Below are positions 1-11,167 of a stretch of 64,000 nucleotides of DNA, one piece after another. Every line of letters starts with the position of its first letter. Positions within the stretch are counted from its first letter, which is position 1. Source of the stretch: Morella rubra (Eukaryota; Streptophyta; Magnoliopsida; Fagales; Myricaceae); the NCBI GenBank assembly GCA_003952965.2, contig CM025849.1:3861003-3925002 (forward strand). Direction: 5' to 3'. The notes beneath the pieces are model-generated. The model saw only the letters and a program-made list of their open reading frames with translations. It was not told the DNA's origin and made no database searches. Position numbers and translations under genes: made by a program.

Positions 1-600
1 TTTTCACAAATCCCAAAACCCAAGGGATTTCTTCTACCTCACAAGTAGGACTAAGTGTTTACCCAACACTTAAGTGATTTATAAAAGATGGGTACAAAAA
101 GAATAATAAAAAAAGGCTCTCTAAGTCAAATCAGAAAGTGAAAGGCTCAATAGTGTGCACGAAGACAAGATTCTCGAAAGAAAGCTAAAGTTTGGCTAGT
201 AAGAGCACAAGCTTTCTTGGCACGTGCATTATTCTCTCTTCTTCAATGCACTTTCTCTCTCTAGAAAGTTAGGGCAAGAATAATTGCAAGTGTGTTATTT
301 ATCTCTTTATCTTCTTCTATTTATAGCCCCTCTAACTTCAAAGGTCTTCAAAACCCTCAAAAGTACCGTTGGAAGGGTACCCATGTCTTTTTAAGCATTT
401 TAAATGAGCTGGCGTCGTTCCAATTTTTCTGCAAAATCGCAGCATGTGTCGACACATAGCCTGCATGTCTTGACACATTTAAAACTTAGTCTGAAAATGG
501 TCTCGGGTGTCAGTGCAATGTGTCGGCAATGTGTCGACACTATCAGTGCTGGAGAGAAAAATCGACATTCTTGAAAGTATCCATTTCATTTCAACACTTA
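1..600 (-). mobile_element. possible LTR-retrotransposon fragment (fossil) at the window edge
   Basis: No coding region is visible. The block has a TATA-like stretch reading leftwards near 325-335 (GCTATAAATAG on the minus strand) and short GTGTCGACACA-type palindromic motifs near 450-545, a texture common in plant LTRs. Only one end lies in the window, so neither terminal repeats nor target duplications can be seen. It is called a fossil fragment on texture alone, and it could equally be ordinary intergenic DNA. Confidence 0.25.
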
Positions 601-2292
601 TTTAAACACCTATAATATAAAAAATTGATCTATTAACTTTGTATAGTGGTGTTCAAGTACACTTAAAAATATTTTAGGGAGAAAACCTCAATCATTTGAA
701 ACATATTTTAGAAATAGTGGATTGACAAGGTAAAATCTAAAAATCTTCAAAGCACTTAGAATTTTTTTTTTCTTATCATCAAAATCAAATATGGATTGTT
801 TACAAAAACAACCTTGGGCTAACATAATAAACCAAAATAGAAATTATATGGTTCCACAAAATAATTAAAAAACAAGGAAATGAAAATATTTTCCTCTATT
901 TGAACCTTAGACATGTAAAATAAAATTGGCAAAGTTGCAATTATATAAATGAAATAATCAATGAATTAAAAGACAGAAAATTTAATGAAATGACCAAGAG
1001 AAAATAGTATAGATAAAAAGAAAACATATTCTAGTACTTTTAACTATAAAGTATTTTAATGACAAAAATTAAAACCTAGTTATTCAAATATGCACAAAAA
1101 CATAACATTAAGAAAATTATCAAGGCAAAATTAAATTATAAACAAAAATCTCCTTCATTAACAACCTTAAGAAAGTTTTCAAAAAGTTCAAAATAGGTGG
1201 GGTGTCAAATTTTAATAGTAAAAATCTTGTTTTTTAGGAGTTTTATGCAGAAAATTTCAATCTCATTTTTTGTTTACTAGATTGTGTTTTTTGATTGATT
1301 ATTTTGTAGATATTGATCATGCTAAGTGTTACAATTGTTTTGAATGCATTTTTGCATCATTTGGTTGTGTTTTCGGGATTGTGTGGGAAGTGGAGTGGCA
1401 GCCGGTTGCAATGGCTGAGTTTACTTGGTCATCTTTCACGATGCGTCCGGATGTTGATTGATACCGTTCGGATGATGAATCATATCTTTTATTAAAAACG
1501 TTGTCATTTTATGTCTATTCAGATGACTTTTTCAATCTGTCCAGACGCCTATTTATATTAATTAGAATTTTTGTTTCATATGTATTTCGTCCGGATGGCT
1601 TTGGTGAGCAGTTCGGACGTTTATGGTGAAAACATCACCATGTTAGAAGTTAAACATATTTTTTAGAATTCTGTTTGGACGCACAAACTTAGCAAATAGT
1701 TTTACCCTTTATCAGCATTTAGTCCTTAGTTGGCAGCTGACGTGGATCTGCTGTTACTCAAGCACATGGAATCTTGACGATAGGAAGATTTTTTCAAAAG
1801 ATGGAAGTTTAAAGATTATTTTGTTAGGGTTTAAAACCTAAGGACCAAAGTGCTAAAAGGGGCAAAACCTAAATACTAAAATTTCAATTTACATAGTGAA
1901 AGGGTCTTTACAATACTTAGAAAAAGAAAAAAGACAGTCTTCACTAAGGGGGCTTGGCCCCTCACATGTGAGCTGAACCAGACTACAGATATCGATGCCC
2001 TAGCATTGGGGACAAAAGTAAAGCGACTTGTGAATATCAAAATTGTGGGCTTTAAAATTTTGGCCTAATAAAATAACTACAAAATATTTTTTCTCTCCAT
2101 CAAATTATCATTTTTTTTGCCAAAATAAATATAAAAAATTCATTCAAAATCTTTCTTTTCATTTTTTACCAATTTCGATACTCCAAAATTTTAATACTTA
2201 AACACTAATGAAAGGGTATTTATAGGAGAACGGAACGAAACTTGTTCCGCAAGTTGGAAATAATGGATTGTAAGTCAAAGTCAGAGCCTTTC
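601..2292. other. AT-rich intergenic DNA, no gene seen
   Basis: The stretch is AT-rich with short ORFs only (for example 1270-1461) and no recognisable domain. Around 1440-1680 there are repeated CGTCCGGA/GTTCGGAC-like motifs that may be old repeat sequence. I see no promoter or RNA gene that I can defend. Confidence 0.5.
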
Positions 2293-2590
2293 GGAACTCA
2301 CACTGTTAGATTTATTCATTCAAATCTAGATCGGCCTAATATAATAAAAAAACAGGGAAAAAAAAAGCCAAGTCATTTCCGCTCATCAATGTCATTTTAT
2401 GTTATTGGAACTCACACTGTTAGATTTATTCATTCAAATCTGGATTCCACTCATCATTGTCATTTTATGTTATGGGAACTCACACTGTTAGATTTATTCA
2501 TTCAAATCTGGATTCCGCTCATCAATGTCATTTAATGTTATGGGGGAAACTCACACTGTTAGATTTATTCATTCAGATCCAGATCAGCCT
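2293..2590 (+). repeat. tandem repeat, four copies of a unit of about 70 bp
   Basis: The phrase GGAACTCACACTGTTAGATT starts at 2293, 2407, 2475 and, slightly altered, about 2546. The spacings are 114, 68 and about 71 bases. Each copy continues with ATTCATTCAAATC. The first and last copies share a longer tail (AGATC-GCCTAATNTAATAA) that the inner copies lack. That pattern suggests the inner copies arose by expansion inside an original unit. The 97-codon ORF across it (2242-2535) is explained by the repeat being open in one frame. Confidence 0.85.
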
Positions 2591-3744
2591 AATCTAATAA
2601 TCTTCTCCCTTCTTTAGTCGCCCAGCATGGCAGCATATACACCTCCAATCTTCTTTGCCAACAGTCCAGTGAGCATTTGACGCCTAAATTCGTCCAAATT
2701 GGATAAGAGATTATAGACAGTTGAAAAATAAATGATCCACATTTTCTTCCCTGCAATTCTACAGTGGAATGTATGTATGGCTGTTTCCAGCATACACATA
2801 CCCCTAGTTGGTGCTGTTGTCCTTTGATGGAGACGAAATGTGTGATGTAAATATTTTATTTTTACTAAAAAATAAACAAGATAAAAGCCCTCTACGAAAT
2901 GTCATGTGGTTGTCGCAATAGCGTCGTTTTTTTTTCACTGATTTAATGTATAAGAATTGATGTTCTGCTTTGGAAATGTTTGTCTACTTTCTTCATCATA
3001 ATCGTATTTTATTTTATTGTTAAAATTTGCAAATTTTTTCCATTGAGCCCTACAACATATTGATTTAGCTGGAGTGGGCACGGCCAAGAGAACAAGGAAA
3101 TTTACGGTTGTAAAATTTTCAGGAGTATAAATCAGCATAGAGACCATTGTGATGCCTTATTCTCGTCTATATCACCAATTTTCATTTTCATATATGTAAA
3201 GACAATAGAGTTACTGATCTGTAACATCTCCATTACAAGATTTTTGATAATTAACAAAATCTTACATATGCAGTAGGTAAAGTGGTGTATTTCTTGTAGA
3301 ATGAAATCAAAGTATCTATCACATTCCTATGTGTACCTAATATTCAATCATAGCGTTTAAGACCATATACTATGTTTTTAATTAGCACATATATCTGTTA
3401 CTAATTATTCTAAATATGCTGAATATAAGTATAATAATAGTGATATTTTCTAAACCTTATACAAAGTCAACTGATCTGCAATTATCATAACCATGGTTTA
3501 TAATTTATAATATAGAGTACGTTCGTGCAGAGATAGAAATAATCTATATGCTAATATATGTATATATATATTGAAAGATATATTCATTATTGAGACCAAT
3601 ATTATTACATATATATATACCTCATTCAAGTAACTAACGAGACTATTTATGGACGTATGATGCTTGAAGATAATTAAAATTATTTATTTTTATCTCTATA
3701 AATATTTTTACAACAATTACTTTTAGTTTCATTTTCACCAACAA
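2591..3744. other. intergenic, no gene recognised
   Basis: Two short minus-strand ORFs (2614-2799, 61 codons; 2935-3147, 70 codons) match no family I know. There are no splice-site, signal or domain cues to support them. The remainder is AT-rich with TA-dinucleotide tracts near 3555-3620. Confidence 0.45.
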
Positions 3745-4559
3745 ACGCTGCAATCACAACGGCTTTCTCAGCGTTTTTAAAACGCTGCTACAATAACAGG
3801 GACAAAGCAGTGTTTATTTACAAAACGCGGCTAAGTCATAGGTTTTAGTCATGTTTATGCCACAAATGCCGCTAACATTATAGCAGAACTGCTTCTGCAA
3901 AAGTGCTGCAACAATTTATAACTATTTCTGGCGATTTTTTTTGTAAAGCGCCGCAATAAGGATACTATCAGTAGCGTTTTTCCACAAACGCCACTAAAGA
4001 TCATATTACAGCTGCTGTTTTCGCAAAACGCCACAGCAATCTATAACCTTTTGCAGCGGTCAAAAATTAACGCTGTTACATGGAAATGATACAGCAGCGC
4101 TTTTTAAAGCGTCACAATAAGGATACTTTCTGGTCGCGTTTATTTCAAAAAACACGGCTAAAGATTAGGTTTTGGTGGTGGTTTTTAAATAACACTAACA
4201 AAACCTATAATTTGTTGCAGCGGTAAATCAAAACCCTGCCAAAGGAAAACGATACTACAGAGCTTTTTGAAAGCGCCACAATAAACATACTTTTTAAGTA
4301 GCGTTTATTCTAAAACCGCGCTAAAGATCATAATATTGCACCGGTTTTAAAATGATTATCTAAAAACCTGTAATTTGTTGCAACGGTAAATAGAAAACGC
4401 TGCTAACGAGACAAGATAGTACAACGCTTTTTGTAAAGCGTTGCAATAAGGTTAATTTTAGCTGCGAGTATTGCCCAAACGCAGCTGAATATCAAATTAT
4501 AGCAGCGTTTCGAGTACCCCTAAAAGACAGTGGCTATACAGGGCCCTTTTTTTGCAGTG
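3745..4559. mobile_element. CACTA-like subterminal repeat block, one terminus visible
   Basis: About 18 imperfect units of 35-45 bases follow each other. Each reads roughly GCGTTT...AAACGC followed by CGCTA, so each is a small local inverted repeat. The block ends at 4547-4559 in TTTTTTTGCAGTG, which resembles the CACTA family terminus (reverse complement CACTGCAAAAAAA). CACTA/En-Spm elements are known for dense subterminal repeats that bind their transposase. I found no matching left terminus near 3700, so the element looks truncated or non-autonomous. It has no coding capacity. Confidence 0.6.
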
Positions 4560-5030
4560 ACAGTCACCTAATCATTAAATATGTAGAAGAATAAGCAATA
4601 CTCTCACTAAAAACTTAAAATTCTAATTAGGGATTTATAGAAACTTTGTCTCACAATATGAACTCTTAATACAGCGTACATAGAAGTTTACCACATCTAA
4701 TAAGGTGCACCGTCCCAAATAACATAGATAATCACACAAATGACAGGGTCGATGTAATATGATCATAGGCTATATATTCAACCTTTTTTTATAAAATTAA
4801 ATTTCATAATCAATACAAAATAACATAATAGTAATATTGGAACAATGATACGTACATCAAAATCATTAAACACTAATTTTACGCATGACTGTACTGATCA
4901 ATTCTCCATGGAAGAGAACTATCGACGGCTTCATGCTATGTTATTCAAGCGCACAAGTAAACAGAAATTGGGTTAAAGATTACCAGAGCATCTCGGCCGT
5001 TTCGCCTTGGCCGAGCCTGGAATTGGCTTA
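4560..5030. other. 3' flank of BAHD copy A, no gene
   Basis: AT-rich sequence downstream of the minus-strand BAHD copy A. It resembles the 3' flanks of the other BAHD copies: a tract with ATCAATTCTCCATGGAAGAG near 4898-4917 corresponds to the ATTCTC...GGAAGAG tract next to copies B, C and E. No other feature is seen. Confidence 0.5.
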
Positions 5031-6390
5031 TTAAGCTTGCATATCCTGATAGAAGAACTTCTTAAAAGAATCCATGTATTCTGTTTGCAGACGAAGGGCT
5101 ATAATGAGAGATCCATCATCCTCAGGACTTGGCAGGATGAATGACTTTCCATCATTTCTCAATACACCCGAACCCACGTATGTAGGCTTTCCCCACCCAA
5201 AGTCTGCAGCATAAACCTGTAAATTGATCAAGCTACCAATATAAAGGTTGGGATTTCCTAAGAAAGGTGCATCTGTGTATCCCCTGACGTGCAAGTTATT
5301 CCTCAACAGAGTCACATCCTCGTGGCTTTTTATAAAATCAAGAGTGGATCTTATGTACTCATCATCCATTCTCTCCGCAGCTTCCCTTATTTTTCCAGCA
5401 GCATAGCTCAATGGCTTAGACAAGATGTCACCATAGAGACATGTCGATGTCACGGTACCCAGCACTGCATTCCCAAAGTATCCACGAGGGAGAGTCGGTT
5501 TTAATCGGTTGCGGACCTCAACATCGAAGCGAACTCTTGTTGGTTGGTCGTCATTGCCGCTACGTGCCTTACATGCACACCTCCAGATGTGGCTGGCGAT
5601 AGCCTCATATCTTGTAGGGGTTCGTGTCATCAGCATGTTTTGATATGAGGGCTCACTTGCTTCCTTTACTAATCCTGCAATTTGCTCCTTTGAAATTCTC
5701 AGTAGGGTAGCCGTGGTTTCCTTTTTTAGCTCTGCCTTCGTATCTGAGCAACCTATTATGAGTGGTGGCTCTGTGAACCCTATATGATGAAAGCGCGGAG
5801 GCCTAAGTTCATGGGATCATAATATAGTTCGATCATGAAATGGCATCTCATCATCTCAAATCATCTCCCCGAGCTAACTTGGCCCATGAGTTATGGAAGT
5901 TAGCGCAACCTATTCCGTCAGAAACAGTGTGGGATATGGCTGTTCCAACACAAACCCCCGCAACGAAATCTCGTCAGTTGGACAAGCAATAAAGGCCACG
6001 TCTCAAAGATGCTATAATCAATCTTGGGGACAAGATCTTGGATTGCCTCGGTAGGTGCAAAGTCACCAATTCCTCCAATTTAGAGTCAGAGTAGGCTTCC
6101 CAGAGTTGCGCTCCCATTCGCATTACAATCAAGTTCTAGTCGGCTACCTTTGATCCAGCTCAGTCGGCCGCTAGTGGTATAGTGAACCAAAGCTCGACCT
6201 AATGATGTTTTCATCGTCTCCGTTGAAAATGGCATGGAACCGCTGTAATTGGTAACATTATTGGATTTGTAAACCATGATAAGAGGTGAATGACTCCAGG
6301 GCATCACTTGTCGTTTTCGGATAACCATAAAATGGTGCTTGGAGTGGGTTCGCTGGGGACGACAATGGAAGAAGACTTGATGGTAATCAT
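5031..6390 (-). pseudogene. BAHD acyltransferase copy A (SHT/HCT-like), broken
   Basis: Homology runs from the ATG at 6388-6390 (opening M-I-T-I-K-S) to TAA at 5031-5033. The intact C-terminal part is 201 codons (5636-5031) and keeps the family motif DFGWG; an N-terminal piece (6328-6086) is readable in another frame. The H-T-V-S-D form of the HXXXD catalytic motif can be read near 5925-5940. BAHD enzymes are soluble and move an acyl group from acyl-CoA to an alcohol or amine. Between the two readable pieces the frame shifts several times, and the usual C-terminal tail (S-K-K-P-F-x-G-S-A-K-L) is replaced by M-Q-A and a stop. The upstream region keeps the promoter repeats seen at copy E. It is a decayed paralogue of copies B to E. 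Confidence 0.88.
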
Positions 6391-7841
6391 TTTTGGTATA
6401 CGGGTCACTAGGCTATTCTCTTTGGTAAATAATGCTTTCAAAATTCATATATACAGGCACTAGGCTCTTAGGTTTTGCTTCATAAATACTGTTGGTTTTT
6501 GATTTCCAGTGACTGTAGTCGTTATTCTTCTTCTTTTTTTGTAGTAAAAATAATTAATTTGGATGGGCAAGAAAGCATCAATTCTACCTCGACCTCAGAT
6601 ATATCACAAGCTGTGCTAGAAAAAAAACTCACAAGCTTGAGACCTCCCCTAGCGAACAGGCGCTCGCCCCGTTGACTACAATGTAGCTATCCAGGGCTGC
6701 AAAATTTAATGTAGTTTTCCTTTTCTCAGGGCGCAATCTTTCAAGCTATTTTTGCACTTAGACGTCGGTTTTAAAATTTTCGATATCTAGAATATTATTT
6801 AAAAATAATTATAATACGTATATTAATAAAATTAATAATATTTAAAATATAAAATTTATCAAAATACTAGCAAACCGGGAATAACTTTTATAATAGTTTT
6901 CAGGCAGCTTTAGGATAATTAAGAAGACTTGCACCGAAAAATATTCATGGAATTTATACTTTAAACATATCACAATGTTATATTCCTATATCAATTTTTA
7001 AATTAACTTTTTATTCAAATTATTTCAATTTAAAATAATAATCTTACCCGATTTTACAATATGAAAAATATATTTCAATTATAATTTTTAAAAAGTATTA
7101 ATATAAATAAAATGATAAAGTGTTATAATTAGTATAAATAATAGTTTTCTCTCTAAAAATTAAAATTTATAATATTCAATGCTTTATTTCAAGTTACATT
7201 TTTAGAGAAAATAGAAAGAAAATGAATGGAAATAAGTGAGTGTTTGAAGAGCTCAAGAAAAATTAAACCACACATTATAAGTTTTATTGTTAAATATATT
7301 GTCAAAAGAAAAAACTTGTCTAAAACTTTTGAATTATTTATTATTTATTTTTACATTTTTTCAAGATTCAAACTAAATCTTGAAATTTAATAAACATGTA
7401 ATTTCAAATATTTAGGGACCTAAATATTAATTTTTGCAAAAACTATATAAATAGTGACTAAAGAGGAGTTTTAAAATTTGTTGGGGAGCAAAATCTTAAT
7501 TTTTATCAAAACCGTGTAAAGAAAACTAAAGAGCAAAAGGGGGTTTCAAAATTTTGGGGGGACTATTGCCCTCGCTGGCCTCCCTGGCTCTGCCACTGGA
7601 TACTATACCTTGACCTGAACTTCTCACAAAAAATAGAAGTTCCTCAAATTGATCTCCTGATGAATAATTTTTGACACAATACAAAAACCTTTTTGCTTTT
7701 ATTTCTATGTAACTATATATATACACATTTTCTTGTCGCACTCTATTGTCTTCGTTAACCTTTATCTAACTTCTATTTCCTCTAACTGATCAATAATAAA
7801 TGTGTATATACTACTGTGCAAGGCTCCTCCTTGCGTCCATC
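6391..7841. other. 5' flank of BAHD copy A and AT-rich intergenic DNA
   Basis: Just upstream of copy A, 6395-6470 carries the ACGGGTCACTAGGC and AAATAATGCT-TTCAAAATTCA motifs shared with the copy E promoter. From 6700 to 7530 the sequence is very AT-rich with no gene. At about 7555-7597 a GC-richer end reading CCTGGCTCTGCCACTG resembles the terminus of plant hAT-type non-autonomous elements (CAGTGGCRGAGCC). A convincing partner end with an 8-bp duplication was not found, so I do not call an element. Confidence 0.4.
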
Positions 7842-9545
7842 TTTTTTTTTCCTCAGAAATAAAATGCATTAATATAAAAAAAATAGTCTTACAATTAGGG
7901 GGTGAGTTCCATTAAAAACCCAAATGTTCGAATAGAGAGAGGGTGGCATGCAACCACAGATCTTAGTAGTTGCGGCCCATTGCGTTTTCAACCTGCTTAA
8001 TTTTTGAAGCAGTCCAAAAGGTGGGCTTAGATAGAAAAGCCCGGATCTGGTCAATTGTCTTCGAAATCGTCCTGTCGAGAGGTTCTAGAGGATGCAGCAG
8101 AGAATCAATAACTTTATAGCGTTATCTCCTTCCAGCAACCAATGTTGATCAGGTTCTGCTGAAAGAAATTCGAGCGCCTTCCGCCTTTGCATAGAAAGGA
8201 TCCATCAGAGGAAGTACCTTGGTGACAGCTTTATAAAGGTTCCTTCCAAGATCGAATAGGACAGTGGCCACAGATGTAAAGGAGGGGTGGATTGCTGCAT
8301 CAAACTGAGCTATGAAGCAAGAGGATGGGGATGGAGTGGAGAGTACCTGAGCTGGAGAACTTCAGTGCTCCATGCATGGTAATGAGCTTTCATCGTTCTA
8401 GATATCTAATTCAAAATTGATTTGGGGTTGATTGATTGAGCTTGTTTCAATAATTTGTTCCTATTTTCCAAATCAATTACAAGTCACAGTTGCAAAAATC
8501 TGAGAATGATGAACCTCTGCTATATGAATGCTGAGATTACCCTGTGGATTCAAAATTACTCGAATCCATTCCGTGAATGGTTGATTGGCCCAGTGTTGAG
8601 AAAGAAGTGGCCAAGGTCTATGTCTCCAAAGATGTTTTGCTAACCAACAATCTAGAAAAAGATGGTTAATCATTTCTGCTTTATTCTCTTTGCAGATCTG
8701 ACAAAAAATATCCACTGCATGAGGAGACTGAAGATGAGAGTGGAGAGGAACAAAGATGCGTGCAGCCGTGGGTAAGATATTCCAAACTGGCTTCCATAGG
8801 AGAAATTTCAGTCTGTTGTGAAGCTTGAGATTCCAAAGTTTGTTCCACTCTTATTTCGACAAATGTTGTGAATTCCCATGTTTGTTTGTTGCGAGTTGTT
8901 GATAGCCTGTTTTTACAGAGTAGGTACCATTTTTGTTGTGTATCCGTATCACAGAGTCTGGTTTATTGGTAGGAATTATTTTCACAGCCTAAATAACATT
9001 GATTGATGGAATTGTGAAATATGCTTGTAATTTCGTGATGTCCCAACCAGTAGCTGTAGAGTTGAAGAGATAATTGACACAATCTAGATCATTGATAAGT
9101 GAGAGAGATGGGTTGGGAGAGGGTTTGAAATTCATCAAAGAGTGAATCCAAGGGTCAGATCAGATTTTGGTATTGACTCCATTGTAGATTTTGTAGCAAA
9201 GACCAAGTTTGAGAGAATCTCTTGTAGCAAGGATACCTTTCCAAATAGAAGAGGATACTGGGGCAACTGGCATAGACTAGAAATGGTCAATCACTTTGTA
9301 TTTCTTTGAGAGAATGGTAGCCCAAAGAAAAGAAGGGTTTGAGAGAAAATTCCAGCCCAGTTTTGCGACTAAAGCAATGTTTGTAGGTTCCATTCTTCTT
9401 AATCCAAGACCACCCTGAGATTTTGGAGAGCAAATGGAGGACCAACTTTTTAGAGTGAGAATGTGGGATTGGTCTATGGAAAAATTCCACCAAATTTTTT
9501 TAAATTTATCGATCCAGATTTTTATAGAAAACTTTCAGTAGAAGG
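7842..9545 (-). mobile_element. LINE-A (L1-type), left arm, 3' part
   Basis: This is the 3' part of an L1-type LINE read on the minus strand. Visible parts are the end of the RT domain and thumb (9493-9287), the zf-RVT segment (8715-8473, C-x2-C...H-x4-C pattern: CQICKE, then HLFLDC), and RNase H remnants (about 8340-8150, FDAAIHPSF-like). A short A-tract at 7843-7851 marks the 3' tail. Stops and frameshifts are numerous. The 9437-9545 segment is repeated at 15263-15371, where the 5' part of the same LINE resumes. The copy at 40.1-44.3 kb on the plus strand is contiguous across this point, so 9546-15262 is an insertion. Confidence 0.8.
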
Positions 9546-10125
9546 AAAGGACCAACTTTTTGCGCTCCTTATCGCTGCTAATCTAGTCTTTCACGAACGA
9601 ACGAAGCACATCGAGCTTGATTGTCACCTTATTCGTGATTTGATTCAAGCCGGACTTATTCGCACTGCTCACGTTGCCACCCATGCTTGCCGACATTCTT
9701 ACCAAAGTACTTCCTGCTTATGTGCTCTCTGCCCATGCTTCCTTTGGTGATACCGAGAACGAGAAGACGACGACGTATGAAGAGAGAAGCATGCAGCGTC
9801 GTTTCGAGCTGACAAGAAGCAGAGTATTGTCTTGAGAAAGGACGTGTCTGCTAATGTGAATGCAGTTTTGGAAGAATCTTGCTAAGTTGGAGTTTGTTAT
9901 TTTCTGTTTCTCTCTTTCTCTCTCCTTGCTCGCTGCTTGCTCTCTCTTTCGCTCGCTCAAGGCTCTGTACGTTGCCTCTCTTTCTGTTGCATCTATGGGT
10001 TTTTTTGTTAAAGTCACTGCTGGGTCTTCTTGGGTTCTTTGATTCTTTTGCAACTGTATATACAGCCCTTTGTATTTCCTATTAATTCAATATATTGGAG
10101 ACAAATTTTTTCCGTCATTCCGCAT
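9546..10125 (+). mobile_element. Ty1/Copia 3' fragment (fossil): end of pol plus LTR-like tail
   Basis: The first 150 bases encode the Copia RNase H C-terminus, recognisable by [19 protein letters not shown] followed by an L-A-D-I-L-T-K-like tail of the polyprotein. Downstream, 9860-10105 has CT-rich, then TATA/poly(A)-signal-like sequence typical of an LTR end. Only the 3' part of the element is present and it is not whole. Its plus orientation is opposite to the Copia element at 20-24.7 kb, and the LTR-like tails do not look alike, so it is a different family. Confidence 0.7.
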
Positions 10126-10159
10126 CTGCTCTCATCCCTTTCTTTAGTTCTACGAAAAC

Positions 10160-10530
10160 TTTCATTTTTTTACAAAGAATCAATTTCTCCCTCCCTGGTC
10201 TCCTCAATTTTAAGGAGAGGCATGCCGGCCATTACTCTGACCCCAAATTTTGGGGTGCGAAGTGTCACCTGACCCAATACGAATTCATAGAAATTAACTT
10301 CCGGTCCCAGTGTCATGAACTCACGTGGGCTACCTACAAGTTTACACATCTGAGGGAACCGACCCAATGACGTGGATAATCACAATGAATATTAGGTCAA
10401 TTTAAAATCACCATGGGCTATATGCCTTGTTTTAAAACCTAAATTAAATATACAATCAATATAAGCCAACATCATAATAATAATAATATATAGTCTAACC
10501 ATATTGCATGCATCATAATCATAAAACTCT
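10160..10530 (+). repeat. block S, copy 1 (shared low-copy segment)
   Basis: This segment begins ACAAAGAATCAATTTCTCCC and ends in the region downstream of the BAHD genes. It recurs at 25216-25540 (same orientation) and inverted at 38154-38410, with only scattered differences. Both strands read open for about 65-90 codons (for example 10367-10170 minus, matched by 25417-25220 and 38211-38408). The ends are not conserved with a family I know. It marks the 3' side of BAHD copies B and E, so I treat it as part of the duplicated BAHD unit and not as a gene. Confidence 0.7.
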
Positions 10531-10684
10531 CATTTTATGAATTCTGAGGTTTTTTTTTTCCTAAGCTGCATGGGGAGTTACTTAATTCCCCACGGAAGAG
10601 AATTATCAATATTGGCTTCAACAAGTTAGTCAAAAGTTGCAAACAACAAAAAAGTTTGGGCTTACAACTTGGCCGACCCTGCCT
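10531..10684. other. 3' flank of BAHD copy B
   Basis: The sequence corresponds to the copy E 3' flank (32040-32800) without the hAT insertion found there, so it serves as an empty-site reference. The stop region shows a short tandem duplication of GCAGGGTCGGCCAAG (10658-10705 on the minus strand). Confidence 0.6.
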
Positions 10685-11167
10685 TTACATCTTGGCCGAC
10701 CCTGCAAATGACTTTTTTAAGAACATCTCCTGATAAAAATAGTTCTTAAAAGAATCCATGGATTCTGTTTGCAAACGAAGGGCTATGATGAGAGATCCAT
10801 CATCCTGAGGACTTGGCATGATGAATGACTTTCCATCAATATTCAATAACCGCGGACCCACGTATGTAGGCTTTCCCCACCCAAAGTCTGCAGCGTAAAA
10901 CTGCATATTCGTCCAGCTACAACGACAAGGTTGGGATTTCCTAAAAAAGGTGCGTCAGAGTATCCCCTGATATGGAAGCTATTCCTCAACGGACTCACTT
11001 CCTCCTGGCTTGTTACGAAATCAAGAGCTGATCTTATGTACTCATCTGTCATTCGCTCAGTTGCTTCCTTTATTTTTCCAGCTGCATAGCCTAATGGCTT
11101 GGACAAGAGGTCACCATAAACACACGTCGACGTCACGGTACCAAATATTGCATTACCAAAGTATGGG
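10685..11167 (-). pseudogene. BAHD acyltransferase copy B, 3' fragment cut by a MULE
   Basis: Reading leftwards, the fragment starts at G-N-A-I-F-G-T-V-T-S-T and ends at F-A-G-S-A-K-M. It includes the DFGWG motif near the C-terminus. The N-terminal two thirds, including HXXXD, are missing because a MULE terminus begins at 11168. One small frameshift separates the readable pieces 11136-10843 and 10906-10685. Its residues (C-V-Y-G-D-L-L-S-K-P-L-G-Y-A-A-G-K) match copy E better than C or D, so B and E are closest paralogues. It cannot encode an active enzyme. Confidence 0.88.

Noticed and set aside
3745-4559. CRISPR-like array
   Set aside because: The units are degenerate inverted repeats without unique spacers of constant length, in a plant genome. 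A CACTA-like subterminal array is the better explanation.
6630-7597. Possible complete hAT element with a CCTGGCTCTGCCACTG right end
   Set aside because: A matching left end with an 8-bp duplication was not found. The candidate flanks TAGCTATC and GATACTAT do not agree.
10170-10370. Conserved 65-codon ORF on the minus strand of block S
   Set aside because: It recurs in three copies because block S is duplicated. Both strands are open, so coding is not supported.
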